From: Arthrobacter sp. SLBN-83
GTDB taxonomy: Bacteria; Actinomycetota; Actinomycetes; Actinomycetales; Micrococcaceae
Reading direction: 5' to 3'
Assembly (NCBI RefSeq): GCF_006715285.1
Contig: NZ_VFMX01000001.1
Location: 1,860,001-1,924,000 of the forward strand
Length of the DNA stretch: 64,000 nucleotides
Position 1 is the stretch's first letter. Each line of letters begins with the position of its first letter. This document shows, one piece after another, positions 16,849 through 25,506 of this stretch. Below the pieces are notes generated by a model that did not search any database, was not told the origin of the DNA, and saw only the letters and a list, made by a program, of their open reading frames with translations. Made by a program: the position numbers and the translations under genes.

Positions 16849-17781
16849 ATGATCACCCATGCCGATATTGATCAGGCAGCCCGCCGGACAGCAGGCCTGA
16901 TCCGCAGGACACCGGTTATGCAGGCGGACTCCGGAGTGTTCAACGGCCAGGTCTGGTTCAAGTGCGAGTTCATGCAGCACACCGGCACGTTCAAGGCGCG
17001 GGGCGCCCTCAACCGCATCCTGGCCAGCAAGGAGCGCGGGGAGCTGCGGGCCGATGTGGGAATCGTGGTGGCCTCCGGCGGAAACGCCGGACTGGCCAAC
17101 GCCTATGCCGCGAAACAACTCGGGGTACCGGCCACCGTCTTCGTTCCCGAAGCCGCGCCGGCCGTTAAAGTCGCCAAACTCAAGGCCATCGGGGCCACGG
17201 TGGTCCAGGGCGGTGCCGAGTACGCAGGCGCCTACCAGGCCGCCGTGGGCCACGCAGAGGAAACCGGGGCGGTCTACTGCCACGCCTATGACCAGCCGGA
17301 AATCGCGGCAGGCGCCGGAACAGTGGGCTCCGAGCTGCTGGAACAGCTGCCGAATGTCGATACGGTCCTGGTAGCCACGGGCGGCGGCGGACTGATGGCG
17401 GGAGTGGCGGCCGCCGTCGAAGGTTCGGCCAAAGTGGTGGCCGTGGAGCCGGAAAATGCGCCCACCCTGCACGCCGCCCTCGCTGCCGGCGAACCGGTGG
17501 ACGTGGCTGTATCCGGTGTTGCCGCGGACTCCCTGGGTGCCCGCCGCGTCGGCGACATCGGCTTCTCCGTCGCGCTCCGCTGCGGCGTCGTCAGCGTCCT
17601 GGTAACGGACGCTGACATCATCAAAGCACGCTACGCGCTATGGAATGACTACCGCATCGTGGTGGAACATGGAGCGGCTGCCGCCTACGCGGCGCTGCTC
17701 TCCGGAGCGTACGTGCCCGCGGAAGATGAACGCGTTGCCGTCATTCTGTGCGGCGCCAATACGGACCCTGCGACGCTCTAG
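16849..17781 (+). CDS. PLP-dependent threonine/serine dehydratase
   Basis: A 310-residue fold-type II PLP enzyme that would deaminate threonine or serine to a 2-oxo acid, or act as a serine racemase-type enzyme. The PLP lysine is in TGTFKARGALNR (about residue 50), the phosphate/amide loop is SGGNAGLANAYAA, and the glycine-rich phosphate cup is TGGGGLMAGVAAA. It lacks the C-terminal ACT domain of biosynthetic IlvA, so it is a catabolic (TdcB-like) or threo-hydroxyaspartate dehydratase-like enzyme. It follows the small 16583 gene by two bases and ends at a hairpin. Confidence 0.87.
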   Translation: MITHADIDQAARRTAGLIRRTPVMQADSGVFNGQVWFKCEFMQHTGTFKARGALNRILASKERGELRADVGIVVASGGNAGLANAYAAKQLGVPATVFVPEAAPAVKVAKLKAIGATVVQGGAEYAGAYQAAVGHAEETGAVYCHAYDQPEIAAGAGTVGSELLEQLPNVDTVLVATGGGGLMAGVAAAVEGSAKVVAVEPENAPTLHAALAAGEPVDVAVSGVAADSLGARRVGDIGFSVALRCGVVSVLVTDADIIKARYALWNDYRIVVEHGAAAAYAALLSGAYVPAEDERVAVILCGANTDPATL

Positions 17782-17792
17782 GCCATTAACAG

Positions 17793-17825
17793 AAGGACCG
17801 GCCACCTGGACAGGGGGCCGGTCCT
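17793..17825. terminator. Hairpin terminator
   Basis: Arms aaggaccggcc (17793-17803) and ggccggtcctt (17815-17825) between the dehydratase stop and the convergent 17839 gene; bidirectional. Confidence 0.85.
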
Positions 17826-17838
17826 TTCACCCAAGCGC

Positions 17839-18189
17839 TTAGCCGCCCGCCTGGCCGCAGAACTTGCTGTAGGTTGCGCCGGCTTCCTGGTAGCCGGACT
17901 GGAGACCGGCCAGCTTGTCCTTGTCCGGGTTCTCCTTGGCCTGCTCGTCCGTGTACGCCAGGATCGAGGCGAGGGCCGGCTTGAGGTCGTCAGATGCCAC
18001 CGCGTGGATGGGGCGGATCTGGTTGGCGAGGTTGTTCATGCCCGTCTTGCCGGCGTTGTTGGCGGGGTTCGACACAACGGCCTGGATCCGCTCGCAGGTT
18101 TCAGCGGTGGTCAGTTGATGCGTGGCGGTGCAGGCCGTGGCGGAAGCAACGAGGCCGGCGGCAAACAGGGCTGTGGCGAATTTCTTCAT
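17839..18189 (-). CDS. Small lipoprotein of unknown function
   Basis: A 116-residue protein with a lipoprotein signal peptide (MKKFATALFAAGLVASATAC, Cys20). The mature part is a short helical, charged domain with two further cysteines (AETCERIQ and SKFCGQ, the second near the end), which could pair. No family is recognised. A gaggga ribosome site precedes the ATG at 18189. It is monocistronic and exported to the outer face of the membrane. Confidence 0.72.
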   Translation of the reverse strand: MKKFATALFAAGLVASATACTATHQLTTAETCERIQAVVSNPANNAGKTGMNNLANQIRPIHAVASDDLKPALASILAYTDEQAKENPDKDKLAGLQSGYQEAGATYSKFCGQAGG

Positions 18190-18293
18190 GGGTCCCTCGG
18201 TAGTGGTCAGAGGTTTCGATTGTAAGCAGATCGGGTACCCCGATGCCTTCCCGGTGCTGGATCCGGCCCGAAATTAGCGCCGCTTAAAACAAA

Positions 18294-18323
18294 ACTGGCC
18301 GGCAGTGGGAACTGCCAGCCAGT
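18294..18323. terminator. Hairpin terminator of the 18340 gene
   Basis: Arms actggccggcagt and actgccagccagt with one mismatch and loop ggga; the A-run to its left reads as a T-tract on the minus strand. Confidence 0.8.
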
Positions 18324-18339
18324 CTCTGTATGGGACAAA

Positions 18340-18981
18340 TCAGATGGTCCGCGGCGCCTTGGCCAGGTTGTCCTTCAGCTCTGTGGCGTTCTGCCGTGCA
18401 ACGTAGGCCGGGCGGTCGCGCTCCACGCGCCAGCTCTCGGAGAGCGGGCCAACGTTGACGGTGTCGAAACCGAATTCGTCGTAGAGGCGGGTCACCAGTT
18501 CGGCGGCCTCCGGGTGGCCGCTGGCGGTGGCAAGGGCGCGGCGGTTTTCCGTGCCGGCCGGAGTTCCGTCCGTGGTGATGTCCTTGGCCATGATGTGGTT
18601 GAAGCCCTTGGCCACCTTGGACTGGGGGAGGTGTTCCTGCAGCATCCCGGAGGTGGTGGCCTCGCCGTTATCCAGGGCAGGAATGCGGCCGTCCCGCTCC
18701 CAGTAGTAGTTGTTCGTGTCGATCACAATCTTGCCGGCCAGCGGTTCCACCGGGACGTCCTTGTAGTTCTTCAGCGGCACAGTGACCACGGCGAAGTCGC
18801 CGGCAGCAGCCGCTTCCGCTGACGTGGCCGCCCGGGCCTTCGGGCCAAGCTCCGCCACGAGGTCCTGGAGGGTTTCCGGGCCCCGTGAGTTGCTGATGAC
18901 TACGTCGTAGCCCAGCTCCACGGCCTTCCGTGCAACCTGGCTTCCAATATGTCCTGCACCGATGATTCCGATTGTTATCAT
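18340..18981 (-). CDS. NADPH/F420-type dinucleotide oxidoreductase
   Basis: A 213-residue Rossmann protein of the NADPH-dependent F420 reductase / NADP oxidoreductase group. The N-terminal GIIGAGHIGSQVARKAVELG binds the dinucleotide; the domain then carries VVISNSRGPETL, VVTVPLKNYKDVP and KIVIDTNNYYWERDG. Whether it uses coenzyme F420 or another acceptor cannot be read from sequence. It lies 70 bases after the YitT gene on the same strand and could be the third gene of that transcript. A strong ribosome site is not visible before ATG 18981. Confidence 0.82.
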   Translation of the reverse strand: MITIGIIGAGHIGSQVARKAVELGYDVVISNSRGPETLQDLVAELGPKARAATSAEAAAAGDFAVVTVPLKNYKDVPVEPLAGKIVIDTNNYYWERDGRIPALDNGEATTSGMLQEHLPQSKVAKGFNHIMAKDITTDGTPAGTENRRALATASGHPEAAELVTRLYDEFGFDTVNVGPLSESWRVERDRPAYVARQNATELKDNLAKAPRTI

Positions 18982-19051
18982 ATGGGCGGCAACACCAGCC
19001 CATGCCCAGATATTTCAACGGGCTGCAGGGAATAAAGGGCCAGGCAGGCGC

Positions 19052-19741
19052 CTACTTTCCCAGGTAGCGCCCGGGCCGGTGGTTCAACGCGAGAATGAGG
19101 TTCAGGAGGGTGGCGCCGGCCGCGGACAGCAGCACCATCAGCGGAGACACGAGGACGAGGGAGGCCAGGACGATGGCCACGTCCAGCACCATCTGTACAT
19201 ATCCGGCCCGCCATTTCAGCTTTTCCTGCAGCAGCAGGGCCAGGATGTTGAAGCCGCCCAGGCTGGACTTGTGCCGGAACAGTATCAGCAGGCCGACGCC
19301 GGCGAGCAGGTTTCCACCCAGCACGCCATACGCGGGGTCGATGTGCAAGGAGCCCAGGGCCGCGGGATGCAGGCTTGCCATCACGGATACCAGGGCAATT
19401 GCTGCGCCAGTGCGCAGGGCGAAGTTCCATCCCTTTTTCCATACCGCCAGCGCGAAGAACGGCAGGTTGACCGAGAAAAAGATGACGCCGAACGGCAGCG
19501 CCACCGAATAGCTCAGCAGCAGCGCCAGCCCGGCGGTGCCACCGGTGACGGCGCCGCTCGACTTGAGCAGGAACAGCCCCAGTGATGCGGCGAACGTGCC
19601 GGTGAGGATGCCCAGGACATCCTCAACCACTGAGTGACGGACGGCCGACGGCGGCACGGAACCTGCCGTCGTCGGCCCTTCCACGTGCCGGGCCGGGGTG
19701 GCGACGGTTGCGTCAGCGCGAGTTTCTGTGGAAGTACTCAC
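19052..19741 (-). CDS. YitT-family membrane protein
   Basis: A 229-residue inner-membrane protein with five or six hydrophobic segments and the YitT signature text SSGAVTGGTAGLALLLSY and HKSSLGGFNILALLLQE. Function of the family is not known; a transport role is usually suggested. The first 35 residues are hydrophilic. Its start overlaps the aminotransferase stop by four bases (19738-19741), which implies coupled translation and a shared task. The regulator at 20934 is the likely controller. Confidence 0.82.
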   Translation of the reverse strand: MSTSTETRADATVATPARHVEGPTTAGSVPPSAVRHSVVEDVLGILTGTFAASLGLFLLKSSGAVTGGTAGLALLLSYSVALPFGVIFFSVNLPFFALAVWKKGWNFALRTGAAIALVSVMASLHPAALGSLHIDPAYGVLGGNLLAGVGLLILFRHKSSLGGFNILALLLQEKLKWRAGYVQMVLDVAIVLASLVLVSPLMVLLSAAGATLLNLILALNHRPGRYLGK

Positions 19742-20832
19742 CGGGACACAAACCTCTCGCGGTCGGCCAGGACCGCAAGCACCCGGTCATTGGTGGCTTT
19801 GTCAGCCAACGTGATCCGGACGCCGTCAACGGCATAACCGCGGGCCAGGATGTCAGCCCCGGACAGTGCATCCAGGAGCCGTTCCCGCAGTTCGTCCGAG
19901 GCACGGAGCCAGTAGAAGTTGGCCTGGCTGTCCGGCACGTCCCAGCCGTAGCCCCTGAGGGCCCCGATCACCCGGGTGCGTTCCTGCGCCACGGCCTCGG
20001 TCCTCTCCAGGACCTCGTCGCCGGCCGCGAGCGAGGCAACCGCGGCGGCCTGCGCCATGCGGTTCACGCCGAACGGAACGGCGGTGCGGCGGAGGCCCTC
20101 TGCGATATCGGGCCGCGCAATGGCGTAGCCGATCCGCAGGCCCGCCAGCCCGTACGCCTTGGAGAAGGTGCGCAGGATGCACAGGTTGGGGTAACGGCGG
20201 TAGAAGTCCAGCGAGTCCACGCCGGTTCCGCGCTGGAACTCGATATACGCCTCGTCCAGTACCACCAGCACCTGCGGGGGCACGGACTGGAGGAACTCTT
20301 CCAGCGCCTCCGCGCTGATGGACACTCCGGTGGGGTTGTTCGGCGAGCACAGGATCACCAGCCGGGTGCGATCGGTGATGGCAGCCGCCATGGCCGGAAG
20401 GTCGTGGTGCTCACTGGCCAGTAGCGGCACCGGCACTGAAACGGCACCGGCCACCGCCACCAGGATTGGGTACGCCTCGAAGGACCGCCAGGCGTAGACC
20501 ACCTCGTCGCCGTGCCCACAAACGGCTGAAATGATCTGCTGCAGCACCCCTGAGCTTCCCGGGCCCGCGGCAACTTCATCAGGGCTGACGCCGAAGTGTG
20601 CGGCGATGGCTTCCCGTGCCTCCACCGCGCCCATGCTGGGGTACCGGTGGATCCGGTCCGCCTCCGCGGAAATCGCCTTGATGACGGACGGCAGGGGAGG
20701 GAAGTGGCTTTCGTTCGAGGCAAGGGCGGCGGTCAGGTCAGACTGGGCGCTATTGCCGGCCACGTAGGCGGGGAGTTGGGCGACGGCGGCGCGGACCTCG
20801 GGTGCCGCGGCTTCGGGAAGGGTGCTGGTCAT
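19738..20832 (-). CDS. Histidinol-phosphate aminotransferase-like PLP enzyme
   Basis: A 364-residue class I/II aminotransferase of the HisC/aromatic aminotransferase (Pat) type. Features: SNESHFPPLPSV, AAGPGSSGVLQQI, the Asn and Asp of ILCSPNNPTGVS and VVLDEAYIEF, the PLP lysine in RTFSKAYGLAGLRIGY and the late Arg in VRITLADKATND. It is not beside his genes, so a different amino acid substrate is likely. The start is placed at ATG 20832; ATG 20841 is also possible. It forms an operon with YitT and is divergent from an AsnC regulator about 100 bases away. Confidence 0.85.
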   Translation of the reverse strand: MTSTLPEAAAPEVRAAVAQLPAYVAGNSAQSDLTAALASNESHFPPLPSVIKAISAEADRIHRYPSMGAVEAREAIAAHFGVSPDEVAAGPGSSGVLQQIISAVCGHGDEVVYAWRSFEAYPILVAVAGAVSVPVPLLASEHHDLPAMAAAITDRTRLVILCSPNNPTGVSISAEALEEFLQSVPPQVLVVLDEAYIEFQRGTGVDSLDFYRRYPNLCILRTFSKAYGLAGLRIGYAIARPDIAEGLRRTAVPFGVNRMAQAAAVASLAAGDEVLERTEAVAQERTRVIGALRGYGWDVPDSQANFYWLRASDELRERLLDALSGADILARGYAVDGVRITLADKATNDRVLAVLADRERFVSR

Positions 20833-20933
20833 GGACAGCATGGTGCGGGAATTCGGGACGTCTGCGCAACAGGGGTGGATTAGGCAGGACGGATCCAGCA
20901 TTTGGCCGCGCTTCAAGTGGCAAAATGCTCAGT

Positions 20934-21404
20934 ATGCACCTTATTGATGCGCTGGACGCAGAGATCCTCCTCACACTGGACCGGGACCCCCAGGCGACGG
21001 TCCTGTCCCTCTCAAGGACGCTCGGCGTGGCACGCAATACCGTGCACGCCCGGCTTCGCCGCCTGGCCAACGACGGCAGCCTGGCCCCCTTCAGCCAGCG
21101 GGTCCGGACCGGGGCGCTGGGCCTGCCGCTCATCGCCTTCATCTCGATTTCCATCAGCCAGTCCTCCAGCGACCTTGCCGTTGCGGCGCTGCAGACCATC
21201 CCGGAAATCATCGAAATGCACGCCACCACCGGGGACGCTGACCTGATGGCCAAGGTGGCCGCGAGGGACCCGGCCGACCTGCACCGGATCACCAACGCAA
21301 TGCTGGCGATTGACGGCGTCGTGCGCACCAGCACCGCCATGTCTTTAGTGGAAGTGATGCCCACCCGCACTGTGCCGCTGCTGCAGGCAGCGGCAAAGAA
21401 GTAG
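20934..21404 (+). CDS. Lrp/AsnC-family regulator
   Basis: A 156-residue, normal-length Lrp/AsnC regulator. The HTH (residues 4-50) reads DALDAEILLTLDRDPQATV then SRTLGVARNTVHARLRRLA; the RAM domain (about 65-145) includes IIEMHATTGDADLMAKVAA, the amino acid-sensing region. ATG 20934 is used; an in-frame ATG at 20925 is an alternative. Divergent from the aminotransferase-YitT operon, it probably senses an amino acid and switches that operon. Its end lies six bases from the convergent LysR gene's stop. Confidence 0.88.
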   Translation: MHLIDALDAEILLTLDRDPQATVLSLSRTLGVARNTVHARLRRLANDGSLAPFSQRVRTGALGLPLIAFISISISQSSSDLAVAALQTIPEIIEMHATTGDADLMAKVAARDPADLHRITNAMLAIDGVVRTSTAMSLVEVMPTRTVPLLQAAAKK

Positions 21405-21409
21405 GCGCT

Positions 21410-22312
21410 TTACTCGAACAGTTCCAGGGCATCGATGAGGGCGTCCACGAACGCGGTGAGGATCGCCGGCTGGGTGCGGCCGGTCATTGTCTGGATCTGG
21501 CCCTGCCGCTGGCGCAGCACCGGATGGTCCAGGTTGACCAGCACCAGGTCCTCCCGGTCCCGCCGGTCCAGGGACAACCCACTGACCAGGGAGACACCCA
21601 CCCCTGCCCGTGCGAATTGGATCACCGGGTTGATGTGGTCGCTTTGCAGGCTGATGGAGGGAGTGAGGCCTTCAATCTGCATGGCCAGGTCCAAAAGTTC
21701 GCGCTGGCTGGAACCGGGCGCCGTGATGGCCAGCTTGTATCGGCACAGGTCCTGCAGGGTGGCGCGGGGCTGGGACGCCAGCGGATGGTCTGGCGCCACC
21801 AGGGCAAAGGCGACGGGTGTGGGCATGGAGTGTTCCACCGTCACCCTGGACTGGGGGCCCAGGGAAAACACCGCGGCAACGTCCGCCTCTCCCTCGGCAA
21901 CCCGCCGCGTGCCCTCGGAGGAGGAGACGACGTCGAGATGGAACTCCACGTCGTCATGCTGGCGGCTGAAGGTGGCGATGGCTGATGGCACCCAAACGCG
22001 GGCAAATCCCTCGGCGCAGGCCACGCGAAGGGTCCGGGTCTTCCGCTGCATGGACACCAGCAGTTCTTCGCGGACAGCTGTCCCTTCCGCCTCGGCCCGG
22101 CGTACGTAGGCGAGCAGGAGACGGCCGGCTTCGGTCAGCTCCACTCCGCGTGCATGGCGGCTGAAGAGTTGCGTGCCCAGCGAAGATTCCAGCTTGTTGA
22201 TCTGGCGGCTGATGGCGGACGCGGAGACGTGGAGCTTACCGGCTGCCTCGGTGAGCGTGCCCTCCTGGGCCACGGCGTGGAAGTACATCAGGGCCGGAGT
22301 GAGCATGTTCAT
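21410..22312 (-). CDS. LysR-family transcriptional regulator
   Basis: A 300-residue LysR regulator with an N-terminal winged HTH (residues 1-60: LTEAAGKLHVSASAISRQINKLESSLG) and a substrate-binding domain with VSSSEGTRRVAEGEADVAAVF and FARAGVGVSLVSGLSL. Family length is about 300, which fits ATG 22312; the frame runs on to a TTG at 22360. It is divergent from the M20 peptidase and MHS transporter genes, with about 120 bases between starts, so it most likely activates them when an inducer carboxylate is present. Confidence 0.88.
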   Translation of the reverse strand: MNMLTPALMYFHAVAQEGTLTEAAGKLHVSASAISRQINKLESSLGTQLFSRHARGVELTEAGRLLLAYVRRAEAEGTAVREELLVSMQRKTRTLRVACAEGFARVWVPSAIATFSRQHDDVEFHLDVVSSSEGTRRVAEGEADVAAVFSLGPQSRVTVEHSMPTPVAFALVAPDHPLASQPRATLQDLCRYKLAITAPGSSQRELLDLAMQIEGLTPSISLQSDHINPVIQFARAGVGVSLVSGLSLDRRDREDLVLVNLDHPVLRQRQGQIQTMTGRTQPAILTAFVDALIDALELFE

Positions 22313-22431
22313 GAAGGGGTGCTTCCTCCGGTTTGCATTCAAGTCAAAGCTCGTCGACAAAATGATACTGGTTGTTTGCGCTGGGGCACCCTAATTTTGG
22401 AGTCACGTTCCAACAGCAAGGGTGACCATCG

Positions 22432-23862
22432 ATGCAGCAACGCGAGCAACTGACAGCAGCAGCAGGGGAATATGTGGATTCCGGCCGCTTCAAGACGGAC
22501 TTGGAGAAGATTGTCTCTTATCCGTCGGAGAGTTCGACGGCGGAGGGTCGGGTTGCGTTGAAGTCATATCTCGACGAGGTAATGGAGCCGGCATTTGCCT
22601 CCCTGGGCTGCTCCGTGGAGCGTTTCGACTCCTGGCGCGGCGGCAGCAATTCATTCCTGGTGGCCACCCGGCACGAAGGCCAGGAGCTGCCGACGGTTCT
22701 TTGCTATGGCCACGCCGACGTGGTGGATGGCCAGGCCGCGGGCTGGACCAACGGCCGGGACCCATGGGTGCTGAACGAAGAAGGGGACCGCTGGTACGGC
22801 CGGGGTTCTGCCGACAACAAGGGCCAGCACTGGATCAATATCGTGGCCCTGCAATTGCTCCTGGAACAGCAGGGACACCTTGGCTTTAATTTGGTGTTCC
22901 TCCTGGAGGGGGCGGAGGAGATCGGGTCCCCTGATCTGGCGGATTTCGCACGCGACCACCGCGGTAGCCTGCAGGCGGACGTCTTTCTTGGTTCCGATGG
23001 TCCGCGCCTGGCTGCCGACAGCCCCACGGTCTTCCTAGGGGCCCGCGGCGGTGTGACCTTCCACCTCACGGCAGACCTGCGCAGCGGTTCCTACCACTCA
23101 GGCAACTGGGGCGGCATCCTACGGAACCCGGCCACCACCGTGGCGGCTGCGGTGGCGTCCCTGGTGGACGGACACGGCATCATCAGGCTCCCGGAGCTGC
23201 TCCCGGCAGGAATCCCCGGCTCGGTGGCCGCCGCGCTGGAACTCATCGACGTGGTCCCCCAGCCCGGTGATCCCAGGACCGACCCCACTTGGGGTGACTC
23301 ATCCCTCAGCCCCGCCGAGCGGTTGTACGCCTGGAACACCCTGGAAGTCCTGGCCCTCGGTGCCGGCAACGCTGCCAAACCAGTCAACGCCATTCCCGGC
23401 TCAGCCAGCGCCAGCCTGCAGCTCCGGTTCGTTCCCGGAACGGACATGGCAAACCTTGAGTCCGCAGTCCGGCGCCACCTCGATGCCGCCGGATTCACCA
23501 TGGTGGACGTCAGTGTAGGCCAGTCCTTCCCCGCCAGCCGGCTGGACCCGAACAGCCCCTGGGTCTCGTGGGCCCTTTCGTCCCTGGAGGAAACCACTGG
23601 GCGCAGCCCGGTGCTGCTGCCCAACATCGGCGGATCGCTGCCGAGTTTTGTCTTCGCTGAAGTCCTTGAACTGCCCACGCTGTGGGTTCCGCATTCCCAT
23701 CCCGGCTGCCAGCAGCACGCCCCGGATGAGCATCTCCTCAAATCGGTGGCGCGGGAAGGTTTGCAGATTGCTGCCGGACTCTTCTTCGACCTCGCCACCT
23801 CCACCACCCCTGCGGGCGGTGCCCGCCCGCAAACGGCCGTAGCGGCCCACCCTGCTTCCTGA
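22432..23862 (+). CDS. M20 metallopeptidase (ArgE/DapE/carboxypeptidase type)
   Basis: A 476-residue zinc hydrolase of the M20A/F type. Metal and catalytic motifs: CYGHADVVDGQ (His and Asp), YGRGSADNKGQHW (bridging Asp), LLEGAEEIGSPD (catalytic Glu-Glu), FLGSDGPRL (Asp ligand) and the late His in WVPHSHPGCQQHAPDE. Such enzymes hydrolyse dipeptides or N-acyl amino acids in the cytoplasm. The ATG at 22432 is the first gene of the LysR-controlled unit and is followed after 16 bases by an MHS transporter gene, suggesting the transporter supplies its substrate. Confidence 0.88.
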   Translation: MQQREQLTAAAGEYVDSGRFKTDLEKIVSYPSESSTAEGRVALKSYLDEVMEPAFASLGCSVERFDSWRGGSNSFLVATRHEGQELPTVLCYGHADVVDGQAAGWTNGRDPWVLNEEGDRWYGRGSADNKGQHWINIVALQLLLEQQGHLGFNLVFLLEGAEEIGSPDLADFARDHRGSLQADVFLGSDGPRLAADSPTVFLGARGGVTFHLTADLRSGSYHSGNWGGILRNPATTVAAAVASLVDGHGIIRLPELLPAGIPGSVAAALELIDVVPQPGDPRTDPTWGDSSLSPAERLYAWNTLEVLALGAGNAAKPVNAIPGSASASLQLRFVPGTDMANLESAVRRHLDAAGFTMVDVSVGQSFPASRLDPNSPWVSWALSSLEETTGRSPVLLPNIGGSLPSFVFAEVLELPTLWVPHSHPGCQQHAPDEHLLKSVAREGLQIAAGLFFDLATSTTPAGGARPQTAVAAHPAS

Positions 23863-23878
23863 AATCCCTGGAGTCCCC

Positions 23879-25174
23879 ATGACCATTCCACAGCAAAAGA
23901 ACCAGCCCGGTCCTGTCCAGGTGGCGGGCTCGCAGTCCGCCACCCGCGGGATTGTCGCTGCCACCATCGGGAACGCGCTCGAATGGTTTGATATTGCCAT
24001 CTACGCTCTCCTGGCCATCTACATTGGCCGGAACTTTTTCCCAAGCCACGATCCCGGCGTCGAACTCATCCAGGCCTTTGCCGTGTTTGGCGTCTCCTAC
24101 CTCATACGGCCGCTCGGCGGCTTGGTGCTGGGTTCATTTGCCGACCGGCACGGCCTGAAAAAGGGCTTGACCGTCACCATTCGGCTGATGGTCCTGGGGA
24201 CGGCCCTGCTGGCCTTCATGCCCAGCTACGGAACCATAGGCATCCTGGCTCCGATCGGAATCGTCCTGGCACGCCTGATCCAAGGCTTTTCTGCCGGCGG
24301 AGAGTTTGGTGCCGCCACCGCCTACCTGATCGCGCAGAACGGCAAGCGTAAAGGGTTCCTGGGCAGCTTCCAGTTCGCGAGCCAGGGCCTGGGCAGTCTG
24401 CTGGCCGCGATCCTGGTGGCTGTTCTCACCACCGTCCTTTCCGATGCCCAGATGACCGAATGGGGATGGCGCATCCCCTTCCTTTTCGGACTGCTGGTGG
24501 GCCCGGCCGGGTACCTGATCCGCAAAGAGATGAAGGAAGTTCCCCTTGCGGAAAAGCCGGAGGCCCAGAAGCATTCACCCATCCGGGAAGTGTTCGCAAC
24601 CCAGAAAGTGGGGATGCTGATCGCCGGCGGCGCGCTGGCCGTCTCCACCGCCCTGAACTTCATCCTTCAGTACATGCCAACGTTTGCCATCAAGGAACTT
24701 GGCCTCGAACCCGGCATCTCCTTCACGTCGCTGATCATCACCGGCGTCATCCTTACCTTTGGAACACCGGTGGTGGGCCACCTCTCGGACAAGTTTGGCC
24801 GGATGGCAATTATGGTGCCCACCGTGGTGGTGCTGCTGGTCGCCGTCGTCCCGCTGTTCCTGTGGGTGATCAGCGCCCGGTCCTTCCTGGTGCTGGCCCT
24901 GGTGATGACCATCCTCGGACTGCTCAAGGCGGCGTACTTCGGCGCCCTGCCGTCCGTCATGTCGGATTCCTTTGATGCCCGCGCCCGTGCCACCGGCCTC
25001 TCCTTCAGCTACAACACGGCAGTCGTGGCCTTTGGCGGCTTCACCCCCATGATCGCTTCCTATCTGGTGCAGCAGACCGGACAAGCTGTGGCACCGGGCT
25101 ACTACCTGGCCGTCATCGCTGTCATCAGCCTCGCTGCGCTCGCCTCGGCGGTGAAATTCCGAGGGATCCGCTGA
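23879..25174 (+). CDS. MFS transporter, MHS family
   Basis: A 431-residue 12-helix permease with the MHS signature GNALEWFDIAIYALLA, loop motif GSFADRHGLKKGL, and later GHLSDKFGRMAIM. It is related to the transporter at 3105 but clearly diverged. A tggag site precedes ATG 23879, 16 bases after the M20 peptidase stop, so the two genes are an operon. Substrate unknown; a carboxylate, dipeptide or acylated amino acid is inferred from the partner. A nested palindrome follows the stop. Confidence 0.9.
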   Translation: MTIPQQKNQPGPVQVAGSQSATRGIVAATIGNALEWFDIAIYALLAIYIGRNFFPSHDPGVELIQAFAVFGVSYLIRPLGGLVLGSFADRHGLKKGLTVTIRLMVLGTALLAFMPSYGTIGILAPIGIVLARLIQGFSAGGEFGAATAYLIAQNGKRKGFLGSFQFASQGLGSLLAAILVAVLTTVLSDAQMTEWGWRIPFLFGLLVGPAGYLIRKEMKEVPLAEKPEAQKHSPIREVFATQKVGMLIAGGALAVSTALNFILQYMPTFAIKELGLEPGISFTSLIITGVILTFGTPVVGHLSDKFGRMAIMVPTVVVLLVAVVPLFLWVISARSFLVLALVMTILGLLKAAYFGALPSVMSDSFDARARATGLSFSYNTAVVAFGGFTPMIASYLVQQTGQAVAPGYYLAVIAVISLAALASAVKFRGIR

Positions 25175-25183
25175 CCCCATTCG

Positions 25184-25284
25184 ACGCCCGCTCACCTTTG
25201 CCAGGTTGTCCTTCAACGCCCGCTCACCTTCCACTTAAAAGGTGGGCGGGCGTTTCCACTTAGGGTGCCAAGGTGAGTGGGCGT
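25184..25284. repeat. Nested four-copy palindrome (A-A then inverted A-A)
   Basis: The 15-mer acgcccgctcacctt occurs directly at 25184-25198 and 25216-25230 and inverted at 25239-25253 (aaggtgggcgggcgt) and 25270-25284 (aaggtgagtgggcgt). The inner pair forms a tight hairpin, the outer pair a larger one (ctcacctttgcca against gtgccaaggtgag). The position just after the MHS gene stop suggests a terminator, but the double structure is more than a terminator needs. Confidence 0.75.
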
Positions 25285-25383
25285 GTGATGTGCAGAAGCG
25301 ACCGTATAAAGAACAAATTCTCCCAATATCTTTCGGTCAAACCCTTGACCGTGTTTGTCACGCGCTGATAGACCTATAGGGCA

Positions 25384-25395
25384 GAAAGCGCTTCC
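25384..25395. promoter_or_regulatory. LacI-type operator upstream of PL11 lyase
   Basis: gaaagcgcttcc, one base from the perfect palindrome seen at 32312. Central AAGCGCTT is typical of LacI/GalR-family sites. About 110 bases before the TTG start at 25507. Confidence 0.6.
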
Positions 25396-25449
25396 TCGTA
25401 GTTTGCATCCCTCGAAATCACTCGCGACGGGTCAGAAACCGCTACGAAT

Positions 25450-25459
25450 GAAACGTTCC
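25450..25459. promoter_or_regulatory. Second operator-like site of PL11 lyase gene
   Basis: gaaacgttcc, near-palindromic around AACGTT, lies 66 bases after the first site. A close relative, gaaacgtatc on the minus strand, sits beside the perfect operator of the YetA-like gene (32325-32334). Confidence 0.5.
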
Positions 25460-25506
25460 AAAACCAGCGGCGACTCAGCCGCCGCTGCATCAAAGGAGAT
25501 GTTCTT

